A stretch of 7,708 nucleotides of DNA from Modestobacter sp. Its GTDB lineage: Bacteria > Actinomycetota > Actinomycetes > Mycobacteriales > Geodermatophilaceae. The translations under genes and the position numbers were made by a program. The stretch covers positions 1 to 7,708 of the forward strand of contig JAOPWG010000264.1 in NCBI GenBank assembly GCA_025965775.1. Direction: 5' to 3'. The notes under the pieces were generated by a model that saw only the letters and a program-made list of their open reading frames with translations, did not search any database and was not told the origin of the DNA. Below are positions 1 through 7,189 of this stretch, piece after piece. How positions within the stretch are numbered: position 1 is the first letter of the stretch; each line of letters starts with the position of its first letter.

Positions 1-828
1 GGTTTCACGCTGATCTTCTGGGCCAGTGGGCAGACCTGGGATGCGGCCTTTCTGGAGAGTGGCTCCTCGCTGCTCGCTCTCGGCTTCCGAACTCCTCCGC
101 ATGCCTGGTCCGCGGCTCTGGTCTTCACCGAGGCGGTGCTGGGCCTCGGCCTCATAGCGCTGATGATCTCCTACCTTCCGTCGATCTACGGCTCCTACTC
201 GCGCCGTGAGGCGATGGTGACCTCGCTCGAGAGCCAGGCCAGCACCCCACCGTCGGGCGCAGAGCTGCTCACCCGGTTCGCCGCCATCCAGGGGCTGGAA
301 CAGCTGCAGAGATTCTGGCCCGAGTGGACCCGCTGGTTCGCCGAACTGGAGGAGACGCACAGTTCCAGCCCCAGTCTGGTGTTCTTCCGCTCCCCGCAGC
401 CGGACCGATCGTGGGTGACCGCCGCCGGCGCAGTTCTGGATGCGGCCGCGCTGACCACCTCCGCCCTCGACATCCCCCGTCAGCCGGCCGCGGAACTGTG
501 CATCCGCGCCGGTTACGTGGCGCTGCGGCGCATCGGCGACTTCTTCGTCATGCCCTACGACCCGCACCCGGCACCGACCGACCCGATCTCCATCCGCCGG
601 GAGGAGTTCGAAGGGGTCTGCGCCCGCCTGGCCGAGGCGGGGGCGCCGGTGCGAACCGACCGCGACAAGGCCTGGCGGGACTTCGCCGGCTGGCGGGTCA
701 ACTATGACGCAGTGCTCCTGCAGTTCGCGTCGCTGTGCTGGGCAGCCGAGGCGCCCTGGTCGAGCGACCGGGCCATCGCCTTCCACCGCGCCCCGATCAG
801 CCGCCGCCGAGCACGGACACGGGTCTGA
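1..828 (+). CDS. Conserved actinobacterial membrane protein, 3' part (5' end outside window)
   Basis: The frame is open from the first base and ends at TGA 826-828, giving 275 residues of a protein whose start lies upstream. Residues 1-8 look like the end of one membrane helix, and residues 36-57 form a clear second helix (AALVF...GLGLIALMIS). Between them the segment ESGSSLLALGF resembles the re-entrant pore loop of two-helix ion channels; that is inference, because no canonical TVGYG filter is present. A long soluble domain follows, with the motif FFRSPQPDRSW (about 128-138) and a Trp-rich C-terminal part (AWRDFAGWRVNYD, APWSSDR). The pattern matches a family of conserved actinobacterial membrane proteins of unknown function that I recognise only by general resemblance. 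A GTG at 136 would give a 230-residue product but would cut into the helix, so it is not the likely start. A short ORF begins one base after the stop. Substrate and role are unknown. Confidence 0.85.
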   Translation, partial: GFTLIFWASGQTWDAAFLESGSSLLALGFRTPPHAWSAALVFTEAVLGLGLIALMISYLPSIYGSYSRREAMVTSLESQASTPPSGAELLTRFAAIQGLEQLQRFWPEWTRWFAELEETHSSSPSLVFFRSPQPDRSWVTAAGAVLDAAALTTSALDIPRQPAAELCIRAGYVALRRIGDFFVMPYDPHPAPTDPISIRREEFEGVCARLAEAGAPVRTDRDKAWRDFAGWRVNYDAVLLQFASLCWAAEAPWSSDRAIAFHRAPISRRRARTRV

Positions 829-829
829 G

Positions 830-982
830 ATGAAGCCAGCTGACGACGCCGCCCTCGCCGACGATCCGCAGGATCTCGACCAGCAGCCCCGCAGGGCCGA
901 CGCCGGCCGGATCGCCCTCCCTCGGCAGACCTCCGACGTCGACCCGCTCCGGCGCCGCTCCGCCGAGGAAGAACGCCGCTGA
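830..982 (+). CDS. Possible small hypothetical protein (50 aa)
   Basis: An ATG lies one base after the stop of the membrane protein (TGAGATG), and the ORF runs 50 codons to TGA 980-982. The product is very hydrophilic and rich in Asp, Arg, Gln and Glu (it ends RRRSAEEERR), with no membrane segment, no Cys and no motif I recognise. Spacing suggests translational coupling to the upstream gene, but no Shine-Dalgarno sequence is visible, and in DNA this GC-rich a 50-codon ORF can arise by chance. I cannot assign a function. A real small disordered protein and an accidental ORF are about equally possible. Confidence 0.35.
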   Translation: MKPADDAALADDPQDLDQQPRRADAGRIALPRQTSDVDPLRRRSAEEERR

Positions 983-1003
983 CGCCCGAGCAACGCCCGA
1001 GCA
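982..1003 (+). repeat. 11-bp tandem direct repeat upstream of catalase
   Basis: The unit ACGCCCGAGCA occurs twice back to back (982-992 and 993-1003), each followed by A. It lies at the end of the small ORF, about 150 bases before the catalase start. It could be a slippage duplication or a paired binding site for a regulator. It does not resemble any catalase operator I know, and I see no clear -10/-35 pair next to it. Confidence 0.6.
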
Positions 1004-1141
1004 ATCAGCGAGGGTGGCGTCTGCGTCGATCCCGGGTCGAAGGCCGACCAGTACTGGCCCGGGCATCGCCGGATCGCCCGCAGGCCTGGACGACGGCGCG
1101 TTCGGCGCCGACGATCGTGGGTGCTCTCCCGCTCACGGACC

Positions 1142-1147
1142 AGGAGG
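1142..1147 (+). promoter_or_regulatory. Strong Shine-Dalgarno of the catalase gene
   Basis: AGGAGG, a full anti-16S match, sits seven bases before the GTG at 1155. It fixes the catalase start: the same frame is open further upstream (GTG at 1014), but that would add 47 residues unlike any catalase. It is the only textbook ribosome binding site in the window, which fits a protein that must be made in quantity. Confidence 0.9.
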
Positions 1148-1154
1148 CAGGAAC

Positions 1155-2633
1155 GTGACCACCACCCAGCCCAAGCCCACAACCACCGACGCCGGCATCC
1201 CGGTTGCCAGCGACGACCAGTCACTGACCATCGGGCCCGACGGCCCCATCGTGCTCAACGACCACTACCTGATCGAGCAGATGGCCAACTTCAACCGGGA
1301 GCGCGTCCCGGAGCGCCAGCCGCACGCCAAGGGCGGCGGCGCGTTCGGCCATTTCGAGGTGATCGGTGACGTCAGCGCCTACACCAAGGCGGCCCTGTTC
1401 CAGCCCGGCGCCAAGGTCGACACGCTGAGCCGGTTCTCCACCGTCGCCGGCGAGCGGGGTTCCCCGGACACCTGGCGTGACCCGCGCGGTTTCGCGCTGA
1501 AGTTCTACACGTCCGAGGGCAACTTCGACCTCGTCGGCAACAACACCCCGGTCTTCTTCGTCCGGGACCCGATGAAGTTCCAGCACTTCATCCGGTCGCA
1601 GAAGCGCCGGCTGAACAACAACCTGCGCGACCACGACATGCAGTGGGACTTCTGGACGCTCTCACCCGAGAGCGCCCACCAGGTCACCTGGTTGATGGGT
1701 GACCGGGGGATCCCGCGCTCCTGGCGGCACATGAACGGCTATTCCAGCCACACCTACAGCTGGGTCAACGCCGCCGGCGAGATCACCTGGGTGAAGTACC
1801 ACTTCAAGACCGACCAGGGAGTCGAATTCCTGACCCAGGCCGAGGCCGACGAGCTGGCCGGCAAGGACGGCGACTACCACCAGCGTGACCTGTACAACGC
1901 ACTCGAGGGTGGGGTCCACCCGAGCTGGACGCTGAAGGTGCAGCTCATGCCGTTCGACGACGCCAAGACCTACCGGTTCAACCCCTTCGACCTGACCAAG
2001 GTGTGGCCGCACGGCGACTACCCGCTGGTCGACGTCGGCCGGCTGACGCTGGACCGCAACGTCAGCGACTACCACACCGAGATGGAGCAGGCCGCGTTCG
2101 AGCCGAACAACCTGGTGCCCGGTACCGGGCTGTCGCCGGACAAGATGCTGCTGGCCCGCGGGTTCTCCTACGCCGACGCGCACCGCGCCCGGCTGGGGGT
2201 GAACTACAAGCAGATCCCGGTGAACGCGCCCAGGACCGAGGTCCACGCCTATTCCAAGGACGGCGCGATGCGGGTCCGCAACGCGTCCGACCCGGTGTAC
2301 GCGCCGAACTCCTACGGCGGGCCGAAGGCCGATCCGGCCCGGACCGCCGAGGCGCTCTGGTACGCCGACGGGGAGATGGTCCGGTCGGCGTACACGCTGC
2401 GCCGGGACGACGACGACTGGGGCCAGGCCGGGACCATGGTCCGCGAGGTCCTCGACGACGCCGCCCGTGACCGGCTGGTCAGCAACATCGTCGGCCACCT
2501 CCTCGACGGCGTGACGGCGCCGGTGCTCGCCCGCGCCTACGAGTACTGGCGCAACGTGGACAAGACGCTGGGAGACCGCATCGAGCGGGGCGTCCGCAGC
2601 AAGGGAACCGACACCGGCCAGCCGTCCGCGTAG
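1155..2633 (+). CDS. katA: Monofunctional haem catalase (small-subunit type)
   Basis: This enzyme converts hydrogen peroxide to water and oxygen using haem b, in the cytoplasm. The 492-residue product has the usual length of small-subunit (clade 3-like) catalases and lacks the C-terminal flavodoxin-like domain of large-subunit enzymes. Visible landmarks are: RERVPERQPHAKGGGAFG with distal His57; RFSTVAGERGSPDTWRDPRGFALKFYT (93-119); the haem-pocket Asn in LVGNNTPVFF (129/130); RHMNGYSSHTY (191-201); and the proximal haem ligand Tyr339 in RGFSYADAHRARLG, with Arg335. The residue after Arg335 is Gly, where Leu or another aliphatic residue is common; this should not affect haem binding. Start GTG 1155 is chosen for its AGGAGG and because the conserved core then begins about 45 residues in, as in the family. 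The gene stands alone, with no adjacent Fur- or OxyR-type regulator, and no good terminator follows (only a 4-bp stem at 2644-2655). The family call is secure; the letter in katA is by convention. Confidence 0.97.
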   Translation: MTTTQPKPTTTDAGIPVASDDQSLTIGPDGPIVLNDHYLIEQMANFNRERVPERQPHAKGGGAFGHFEVIGDVSAYTKAALFQPGAKVDTLSRFSTVAGERGSPDTWRDPRGFALKFYTSEGNFDLVGNNTPVFFVRDPMKFQHFIRSQKRRLNNNLRDHDMQWDFWTLSPESAHQVTWLMGDRGIPRSWRHMNGYSSHTYSWVNAAGEITWVKYHFKTDQGVEFLTQAEADELAGKDGDYHQRDLYNALEGGVHPSWTLKVQLMPFDDAKTYRFNPFDLTKVWPHGDYPLVDVGRLTLDRNVSDYHTEMEQAAFEPNNLVPGTGLSPDKMLLARGFSYADAHRARLGVNYKQIPVNAPRTEVHAYSKDGAMRVRNASDPVYAPNSYGGPKADPARTAEALWYADGEMVRSAYTLRRDDDDWGQAGTMVREVLDDAARDRLVSNIVGHLLDGVTAPVLARAYEYWRNVDKTLGDRIERGVRSKGTDTGQPSA

Positions 2634-2770
2634 GCCCGTGTGCGCCCCCGAGGGCCCGTCGATCCAGCAGCAGGTCGCGGGGCCTCGGTGGGCGCGCGGC
2701 CGTGAGGGACCGGAACGGAGATGGTGGGGCACGAGCCTGCTCGCGGTCGGCCCCGCACCGCACGGCAGCC

Positions 2771-2981
2771 ATGCGCCTCCTGGAGCGGGCCGCCGTCGGC
2801 GCCGACTGCCTCCCCGAACTGCTCGACCGTGACAACGTCGCCGAGGCACTGCTGCTCTCCACCCTGCACGGACGGCCCGGCCGGAGCCGCCTACGCCGAG
2901 GCGCTGCGCGAGCACTTCCCCTGGACCCGCAGACCCCCCGCCGAACTGGCCACCCCGCAACTGGGTCGACGGACGCACTGA
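2771..2981 (+). pseudogene. Possible short gene broken by a one-base frameshift
   Basis: From ATG 2771 the first 34 codons read as a compact helical-looking segment (LLERAAVGADCLPELLDRDN, then VAEALLLSTLHG). In the next frame, from 2874 to TGA 2979-2981, the sequence continues naturally as GPAGAAYAEALREHFPWTRR. Removing one base near 2873, in the C/G-rich run CGGACGGCCCGG, joins the two into a 69-residue protein. Past 2873 the original frame turns into an Arg/Pro-rich string typical of non-coding frames in GC-rich DNA. No Shine-Dalgarno is seen before the ATG, so the real start may be elsewhere or lost. I do not recognise the family. It may be a decayed small gene, a sequencing indel, or coincidence. 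Confidence 0.35.
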
Positions 2982-3087
2982 CCCTGCTCGACCTTCACGG
3001 GTAACGGCCTCTGTCGGCCTGCCGGAGGTGGGCGGGAGCGCACGTGCCCCCGGGCCCGGAGCACCGGGCCGACCACCGTGGGCGCGG

Positions 3088-3360
3088 TCAGCGCCGGACC
3101 GTCTCGCTGGGGCGGTCGTGACCTCCGCCGGCACGGGCCAGCGCCTCGATCGCCATGGCGGGCAACCCCGGTTTCCCAGGAATCCGATGGCGGCCCTGGC
3201 CTCGATGAGGTCGGCGAGATCCTCGGCACGGGCTGAGATCAGCATCAGTTGCCCGGCTCGACGTCAGGATCGTCGGCCAGCCGCCGCGCCACCTCGGAGC
3301 CGCTGTTCTCGCCGAGATCGATGCCACCAGCGTCACGTCGGGATGCAGCTCAGCCGCGCG
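3088..3360 (-). pseudogene. Response-regulator receiver domain relic with three -1 frameshifts
   Basis: Read on the minus strand, four pieces in alternating frames assemble into the back half of a CheY-like receiver domain: RAAELHPDVTLV (3360-3325); IDLGENSGSEVARRLADDPD with VEP (3322-3254); QLMLISARAEDLADLIEARA with AIGFL (3251-3177); and KPGLPAMAIEALARAGGGHD to stop TGA 3090-3088. At each of the three junctions exactly one base is missing: at 3323-3324, 3252-3253 and 3175-3176. The pattern LV-D-IDLG...SG...VARRL, then LIS, then GFL-x-K, is the receiver core: phospho-acceptor strand, switch Ser and conserved Lys. The first lost base falls in the codon that should be the phospho-acceptor Asp (GC left where GAC is expected). 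The N-terminal third with the acidic pocket is not found upstream. No partner kinase is in the window. A dead gene is the best reading; dense sequencing indels are the alternative. Confidence 0.75.
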
Positions 3361-3414
3361 GCGTCGGCGGGCCATTCCAGGTAGCCACCATCCACGGCGT
3401 GACCCGGTGGCCGC

Positions 3415-3456
3415 CGCGCCCGGCAGACCGCGCCCGGCAGACCGCGCCCGGCAGAC
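3415..3456. repeat. 14-bp unit repeated three times in tandem
   Basis: Three perfect head-to-tail copies of CGCGCCCGGCAGAC span 3415-3456, after which the pattern breaks (TGCC). The unit length is not a multiple of three, so expansion would shift any reading frame through it. It lies just 5' of the receiver-domain relic in that gene's direction, where the missing N-terminal part should be. Slippage in a non-coding or no longer selected stretch explains it most simply. Confidence 0.85.
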
Positions 3457-3848
3457 TGCCCCGGGCGTCGGCAGTGCGGTGACGAGCGCACTTCCTCTCG
3501 GCGACCTCAGCGGCCCTGGTCCGGCGCGAGGGGCGTCACGGCTGCTTCCGGATGGCCGATAGAAGCGGACCCCTCGGGTAGTGGCCATTCACCGATCCTG
3601 CTGACGGCGAGGACAGGGGTCTCCCGCCGGACGAGGCTCGCAACGGCCCGGCCGGGGCTGTCCGAGCCATCCTCGGCCGGTGTCAGGGTCCCTGGGCGAC
3701 ATCCGGCACCTCCCGCAGGGAGGATGCAGCCACACCGGGCTGGTCCCGGGTTGCCCCGCTGTGGTCCGGGGTACGCGCAGGGCACCGCCCAGGCAGGCGC
3801 GGGCTCCGCCAGAACCCTTCGTGGGTCTCAAACGGAATGGAAAAGTTC
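3457..3848. other. Spacer before the dehydrogenase; no supportable gene
   Basis: These roughly 390 bases hold no ORF I would defend. On the minus strand the frame ending at 3507 contains a stretch that looks somewhat protein-like (VASLVRRETPVLAVSRIGEW), so it may be more eroded sequence of the same decayed locus as the receiver relic, but I cannot name a family. Small nested inverted repeats (for example CCGGG/CCCGG near 3736-3751) are present, as expected at this GC content. The dehydrogenase promoter should lie here, but I cannot pick out a convincing -35/-10 pair. Confidence 0.5.
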
Positions 3849-4883
3849 GTGCGAGCAACCCTGATCTACGGCGCCGGTGACGTGCGGGTGGAGAACGTGC
3901 CCGACCCGGTGCTGAAGGAACCCGCCGACGCCGTGGTGCGCGTGTCGCGCTCCTGCATCTGCGGCAGCGATCTGTGGCCCTACGCGGCACGGCCGCACAC
4001 CGAGCACGGCGACCGGATCGGGCACGAGTTCCTCGGCGTCGTGGAGGACGTCGGCTCGGAGGTGTCCGGGCTGACGGCCGGCGACGTCGTGGTCGCGCCG
4101 TTCGTGTGGTCCGACGGCACCTGCGAGTTCTGCCGCGAGGGCCTGCAGACCTCCTGCCGGCACGGCGGCTTCTGGGCCGCCGACGGCGTGGACGGCGGCC
4201 AGGGCGAGGCGGTGCGGGTGCCGCAGGCCCAGGGCACGCTGGTCAAGCTGCCCGTCGGTGAGGACTCCGCGCTGCTGCCCTCACTGCTCACCCTCTCCGA
4301 CGTGTTCTGCACCGGCCACCACGCCGCGGTCACCGCCGGGGTCAACCCGCGGACGACGGTCACGGTGATCGGCGACGGCGCGGTCGGGCTGTCGGCGGTG
4401 CTGGCCGCCAAGCGGCTCGGCGCCGAGCAGATCATCCTGATGGGCCGGCACCAGGCCCGCACCGACCTCGGCCGCGAGTTCGGCGCCACCGACGTGGTCG
4501 CCGAGCGCGGCGAGGAGGGCATCGCGAAGGTCCGGGAGCTGACCGGCGGCGACGGCACCCACACGGTGCTCGAGTGCGTCGGCCTCGAGCCGGCCATCGT
4601 GACGGCGTTCGGCGTGGTGCGCGACGGCGGCGTGGTCAGCCGGGTCGGAGCGCCGCAGTACGTGGACGTGCGGATGGACTTCGCCCTGTTCCTGCGCAAC
4701 GTCACCCTCACCGGTGGCGTGGCCCCGGCGCGGGCCTACATCGAGGAACTGCTGCCCGACGTGCTCGACGGGAAGCTCGAGCCCGGCCGGGTCTTCGACC
4801 GCACCATCGGCCTCGACCAGGTACCCGACGGCTACCGCGCGATGGCCGCCCGCGAGTCGCTGAAGGTGCTCATCCGGCCGTGA
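3849..4883 (+). CDS. Zinc-dependent alcohol dehydrogenase family protein (medium-chain dehydrogenase/reductase)
   Basis: This is a cytoplasmic NAD(P)-dependent oxidoreductase that interconverts an alcohol and an aldehyde or ketone; the substrate is unknown. With the GTG start the product has 344 residues. The GroES-like N-terminal domain carries catalytic-zinc residues Cys38 (CICGSD), His59-Glu60 (GHEF) and probably Asp151 (LSDVF). The structural-zinc lobe reads SDGTCEFCREGLQTSC: Cys92, Cys95 and Cys103 are present, but the first of the usual four cysteines is Asp89. The Rossmann domain has GDGAVG (175-180), and the second beta strand ends in Gly-Arg (199-200) rather than Asp/Glu, which in this superfamily points to NADP(H). 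Start GTG 3849 is chosen because the family normally begins directly with the RATLIYGAGDVRVE-type strand and GGA precedes it at proper distance. An in-frame ATG at 3837 would add MEKF and cannot be excluded. Neighbours are a decayed region upstream and a long spacer downstream, so no operon helps with function. Confidence 0.93.
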   Translation: MRATLIYGAGDVRVENVPDPVLKEPADAVVRVSRSCICGSDLWPYAARPHTEHGDRIGHEFLGVVEDVGSEVSGLTAGDVVVAPFVWSDGTCEFCREGLQTSCRHGGFWAADGVDGGQGEAVRVPQAQGTLVKLPVGEDSALLPSLLTLSDVFCTGHHAAVTAGVNPRTTVTVIGDGAVGLSAVLAAKRLGAEQIILMGRHQARTDLGREFGATDVVAERGEEGIAKVRELTGGDGTHTVLECVGLEPAIVTAFGVVRDGGVVSRVGAPQYVDVRMDFALFLRNVTLTGGVAPARAYIEELLPDVLDGKLEPGRVFDRTIGLDQVPDGYRAMAARESLKVLIRP

Positions 4884-5111
4884 CCCGGCGGACGGTGCAC
4901 AAGAACGTCGTCTGGGCCGGCCCACCGACGGGTCCTCGAGGCAGCGTCCCGGTGCAGCCCACAGCCGAGTACGTGGTCGAGGTCGTCGCATGCGTCCTCG
5001 AGGGCCGGCCGACACCATCCGAGCCCCGGAGCCCAACTCGCGACCCTGATCGAGCGCCTGCCGGTCTGAAGCTTGCAATCACGAGGATCCGGGGCTGTCC
5101 GACCCGCGCGC
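4884..5111. other. Spacer after the dehydrogenase; nothing assignable
   Basis: A frame starting with GTG 4880, overlapping the dehydrogenase stop as GTGA, stays open through this spacer, but it runs on antisense into the next gene and its composition drifts, so I do not call it. The decamer GTCCTCGAGG occurs twice (4932-4941 and 4994-5003); its core CCTCGAGG is a palindrome, and the copies could be chance or a paired binding site. No terminator for the dehydrogenase is obvious until the hairpin at 5229. Confidence 0.45.
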
Positions 5112-5117
5112 TACGTT
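5112..5117 (+). promoter_or_regulatory. -10 box (TACGTT) placed for a leaderless transcript
   Basis: TACGTT fits the actinobacterial TANNNT -10 consensus and ends six bases before ATG 5124, so transcription would start at or next to the A of that ATG. The same geometry occurs before dihydrolipoyl dehydrogenase in this window. No good -35 is seen 17-18 bases upstream, as is common for this class. One short motif in spacer DNA can be chance, hence the moderate confidence. Confidence 0.4.
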
Positions 5118-5123
5118 CCGATC

Positions 5124-5249
5124 ATGTCCACGAAGCCGCGCACACAGCGCCCCTCCCCCACTGCGGGAGCCGCTGGTGGGACGGCTCCCACGTCGCGGTG
5201 CCCAAGTCCCCCTCGGACACCAGAACACACAGAACCCCATGGTCGCTGA
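5124..5249 (+). CDS. Candidate leaderless 41-aa small protein or dual-function small RNA
   Basis: ATG 5124 follows a TANNNT -10 box by six bases and opens a 41-codon frame starting MSTKPRTQRPSPTAGAAGGT and ending in PEHTEPHGR. Its stop TGA 5247-5249 begins on the last loop base of the 16-bp hairpin at 5229-5263. A second stem of 8 bp (GGGAGCCG 5165-5172 with CGGCTCCC 5182-5189, 9-base loop) lies inside it. A transcript from here would be about 140 bases with two stem-loops, the last in terminator position. The peptide is basic and rich in Pro, Thr and Ser, with one Cys and no membrane segment, and is not a family I know. It could be a short protein, a structured small RNA, the intact start of a gene whose rest has been lost, or a chance frame. 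It converges on the dihydrolipoyl dehydrogenase gene. Confidence 0.35.
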   Translation: MSTKPRTQRPSPTAGAAGGTAPTSRCPSPPRTPEHTEPHGR

Positions 5250-5263
5250 CCATGGGGTTCTGT
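5229..5263. terminator. Perfect 16-bp stem-loop between convergent units
   Basis: ACAGAACCCCATGGTC (5229-5244) pairs without mismatch with 5248-5263 around the three-base loop GCT. It lies 51 bases past the stop of dihydrolipoyl dehydrogenase on the minus strand, the normal place for its terminator, and at the end of the small plus-strand ORF. Neither side has a real U-tract (the minus strand continues GTGTTCTGG), as is frequent for actinobacterial terminators. Its symmetry would let it work in both directions. Confidence 0.8.
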
Positions 5264-5313
5264 CATCGTGCGAGGCCGCATGTTGCTCTGGCCGGGTCGC
5301 ACGTGCGGCGTCG

Positions 5314-6717
<1,404 letters not shown>

Positions 6718-6723
6718 GCCGGG

Positions 6724-6729
6724 AGCCTA
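6724..6729 (-). promoter_or_regulatory. -10 box (TAGGCT) for leaderless dihydrolipoyl dehydrogenase mRNA
   Basis: On the minus strand TAGGCT fits TANNNT and is separated by six bases (CCCGGC) from ATG 6717, so the predicted transcript begins at the start codon. The absence of any Shine-Dalgarno (the preceding bases are CTCCCGGC) agrees. The -35 region 17 bases upstream reads TGGCTC, which is weak. Confidence 0.6.
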
Positions 6730-6842
6730 GGTCCGTCCCGCCATCCGAGCCAGGCTCGGCCGCGGCCGGGACGCCGCGCCTGGACCCGCACGACCGCCGA
6801 GCAGCGGATCCTGGGCCGCCTGGCCGTCCCGCGAGTCGGCCG

Positions 6843-7189
6843 ATGACTCCGGCCGCGACCGACCGGCTGCCCGACAGCGCCGTCCTCGACACCGGGGGCG
6901 GGCCGGTGGTGCTCCTGCTGAACGGCACCGCGCCATGGACCGCCCCCGAGGGGAACTTCGGCAGGCTCGTGGGCGCCCTGCACGGGTACCGGGTCATCGC
7001 ACCCGACCTTCGGGGCGAGCCCCAAGCCCGTCGACCGGGGCTACGGCCCGGACCCGTGGGCACGCCAGGCCTGGCAACTCCTCGACGACCTCGGTGGCAC
7101 GGCCGCGATCTGGCGGTTTCTCCGGCCCGTGGCCTTCCAGAACTTCCCTCAAAGCGCGCTGCCCGCTGAGCAGCGCGATGCAACCACCC
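6843..7189 (+). pseudogene. Alpha/beta-hydrolase fold gene, frameshifted and missing its active-site Ser region
   Basis: From ATG 6843 the sequence reads as the start of an alpha/beta hydrolase: GGGPVVLLLNGTA (first core strand and oxyanion turn, with Asn where His is common in HG) and then GNFGRLVGALHGYRVIAPDLRG. The frame then breaks at about 7016-7021. In the next frame it continues PKPVDRGYGPDPWARQAWQL, then LLDDLGGTAAIWRFLRP, then AFQNFPQSALPAEQRD. The family puts a V-GHS-GG nucleophile elbow right after the LLDDLG-type helix. Here LLDDLG joins directly to GTAAIWRFL, so the catalytic Ser segment has been deleted, perhaps by recombination between short G-rich repeats. No catalytic Asp/His tail is seen, and the similarity fades near 7189. 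A small 8-bp stem-loop (7155-7177) falls in the relic and is probably incidental. No Shine-Dalgarno or -10 box precedes the ATG. A dead gene is the best reading; the exact subfamily (esterase, epoxide hydrolase or other) cannot be told. Confidence 0.75.

Noticed and set aside
1014..1154. Upstream extension of catalase to GTG 1014
   Set aside because: The added 47 residues are unlike catalase N-termini, and the AGGAGG seven bases before GTG 1155 decides the start.
1662..3245. 527-codon open frame on the minus strand opposite catalase
   Set aside because: It is the antisense shadow of the catalase codons: Val/Gly/Arg/Pro-rich with no family motif. Only its first residues (from 3245) are meaningful, as a piece of the receiver relic.
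3088..3588. 166-codon minus-strand ORF as an intact protein
   Set aside because: Its middle third is out of frame with the receiver sequence on both sides; the ORF survives only because three one-base losses restore the frame.
4932..5003. Two copies of GTCCTCGAGG as an attachment or operator pair
   Set aside because: Only ten bases each and built around a common GC-rich palindrome; nothing else in the spacer supports recombination or binding.
7155..7177. 8-bp stem-loop (CGCGCTGC/GCAGCGCG) as a terminator or attenuator before zwf
   Set aside because: It lies within the hydrolase relic coding for SALPAEQR, has no U-tract and a 7-base loop; such stems are common by chance at this GC content.
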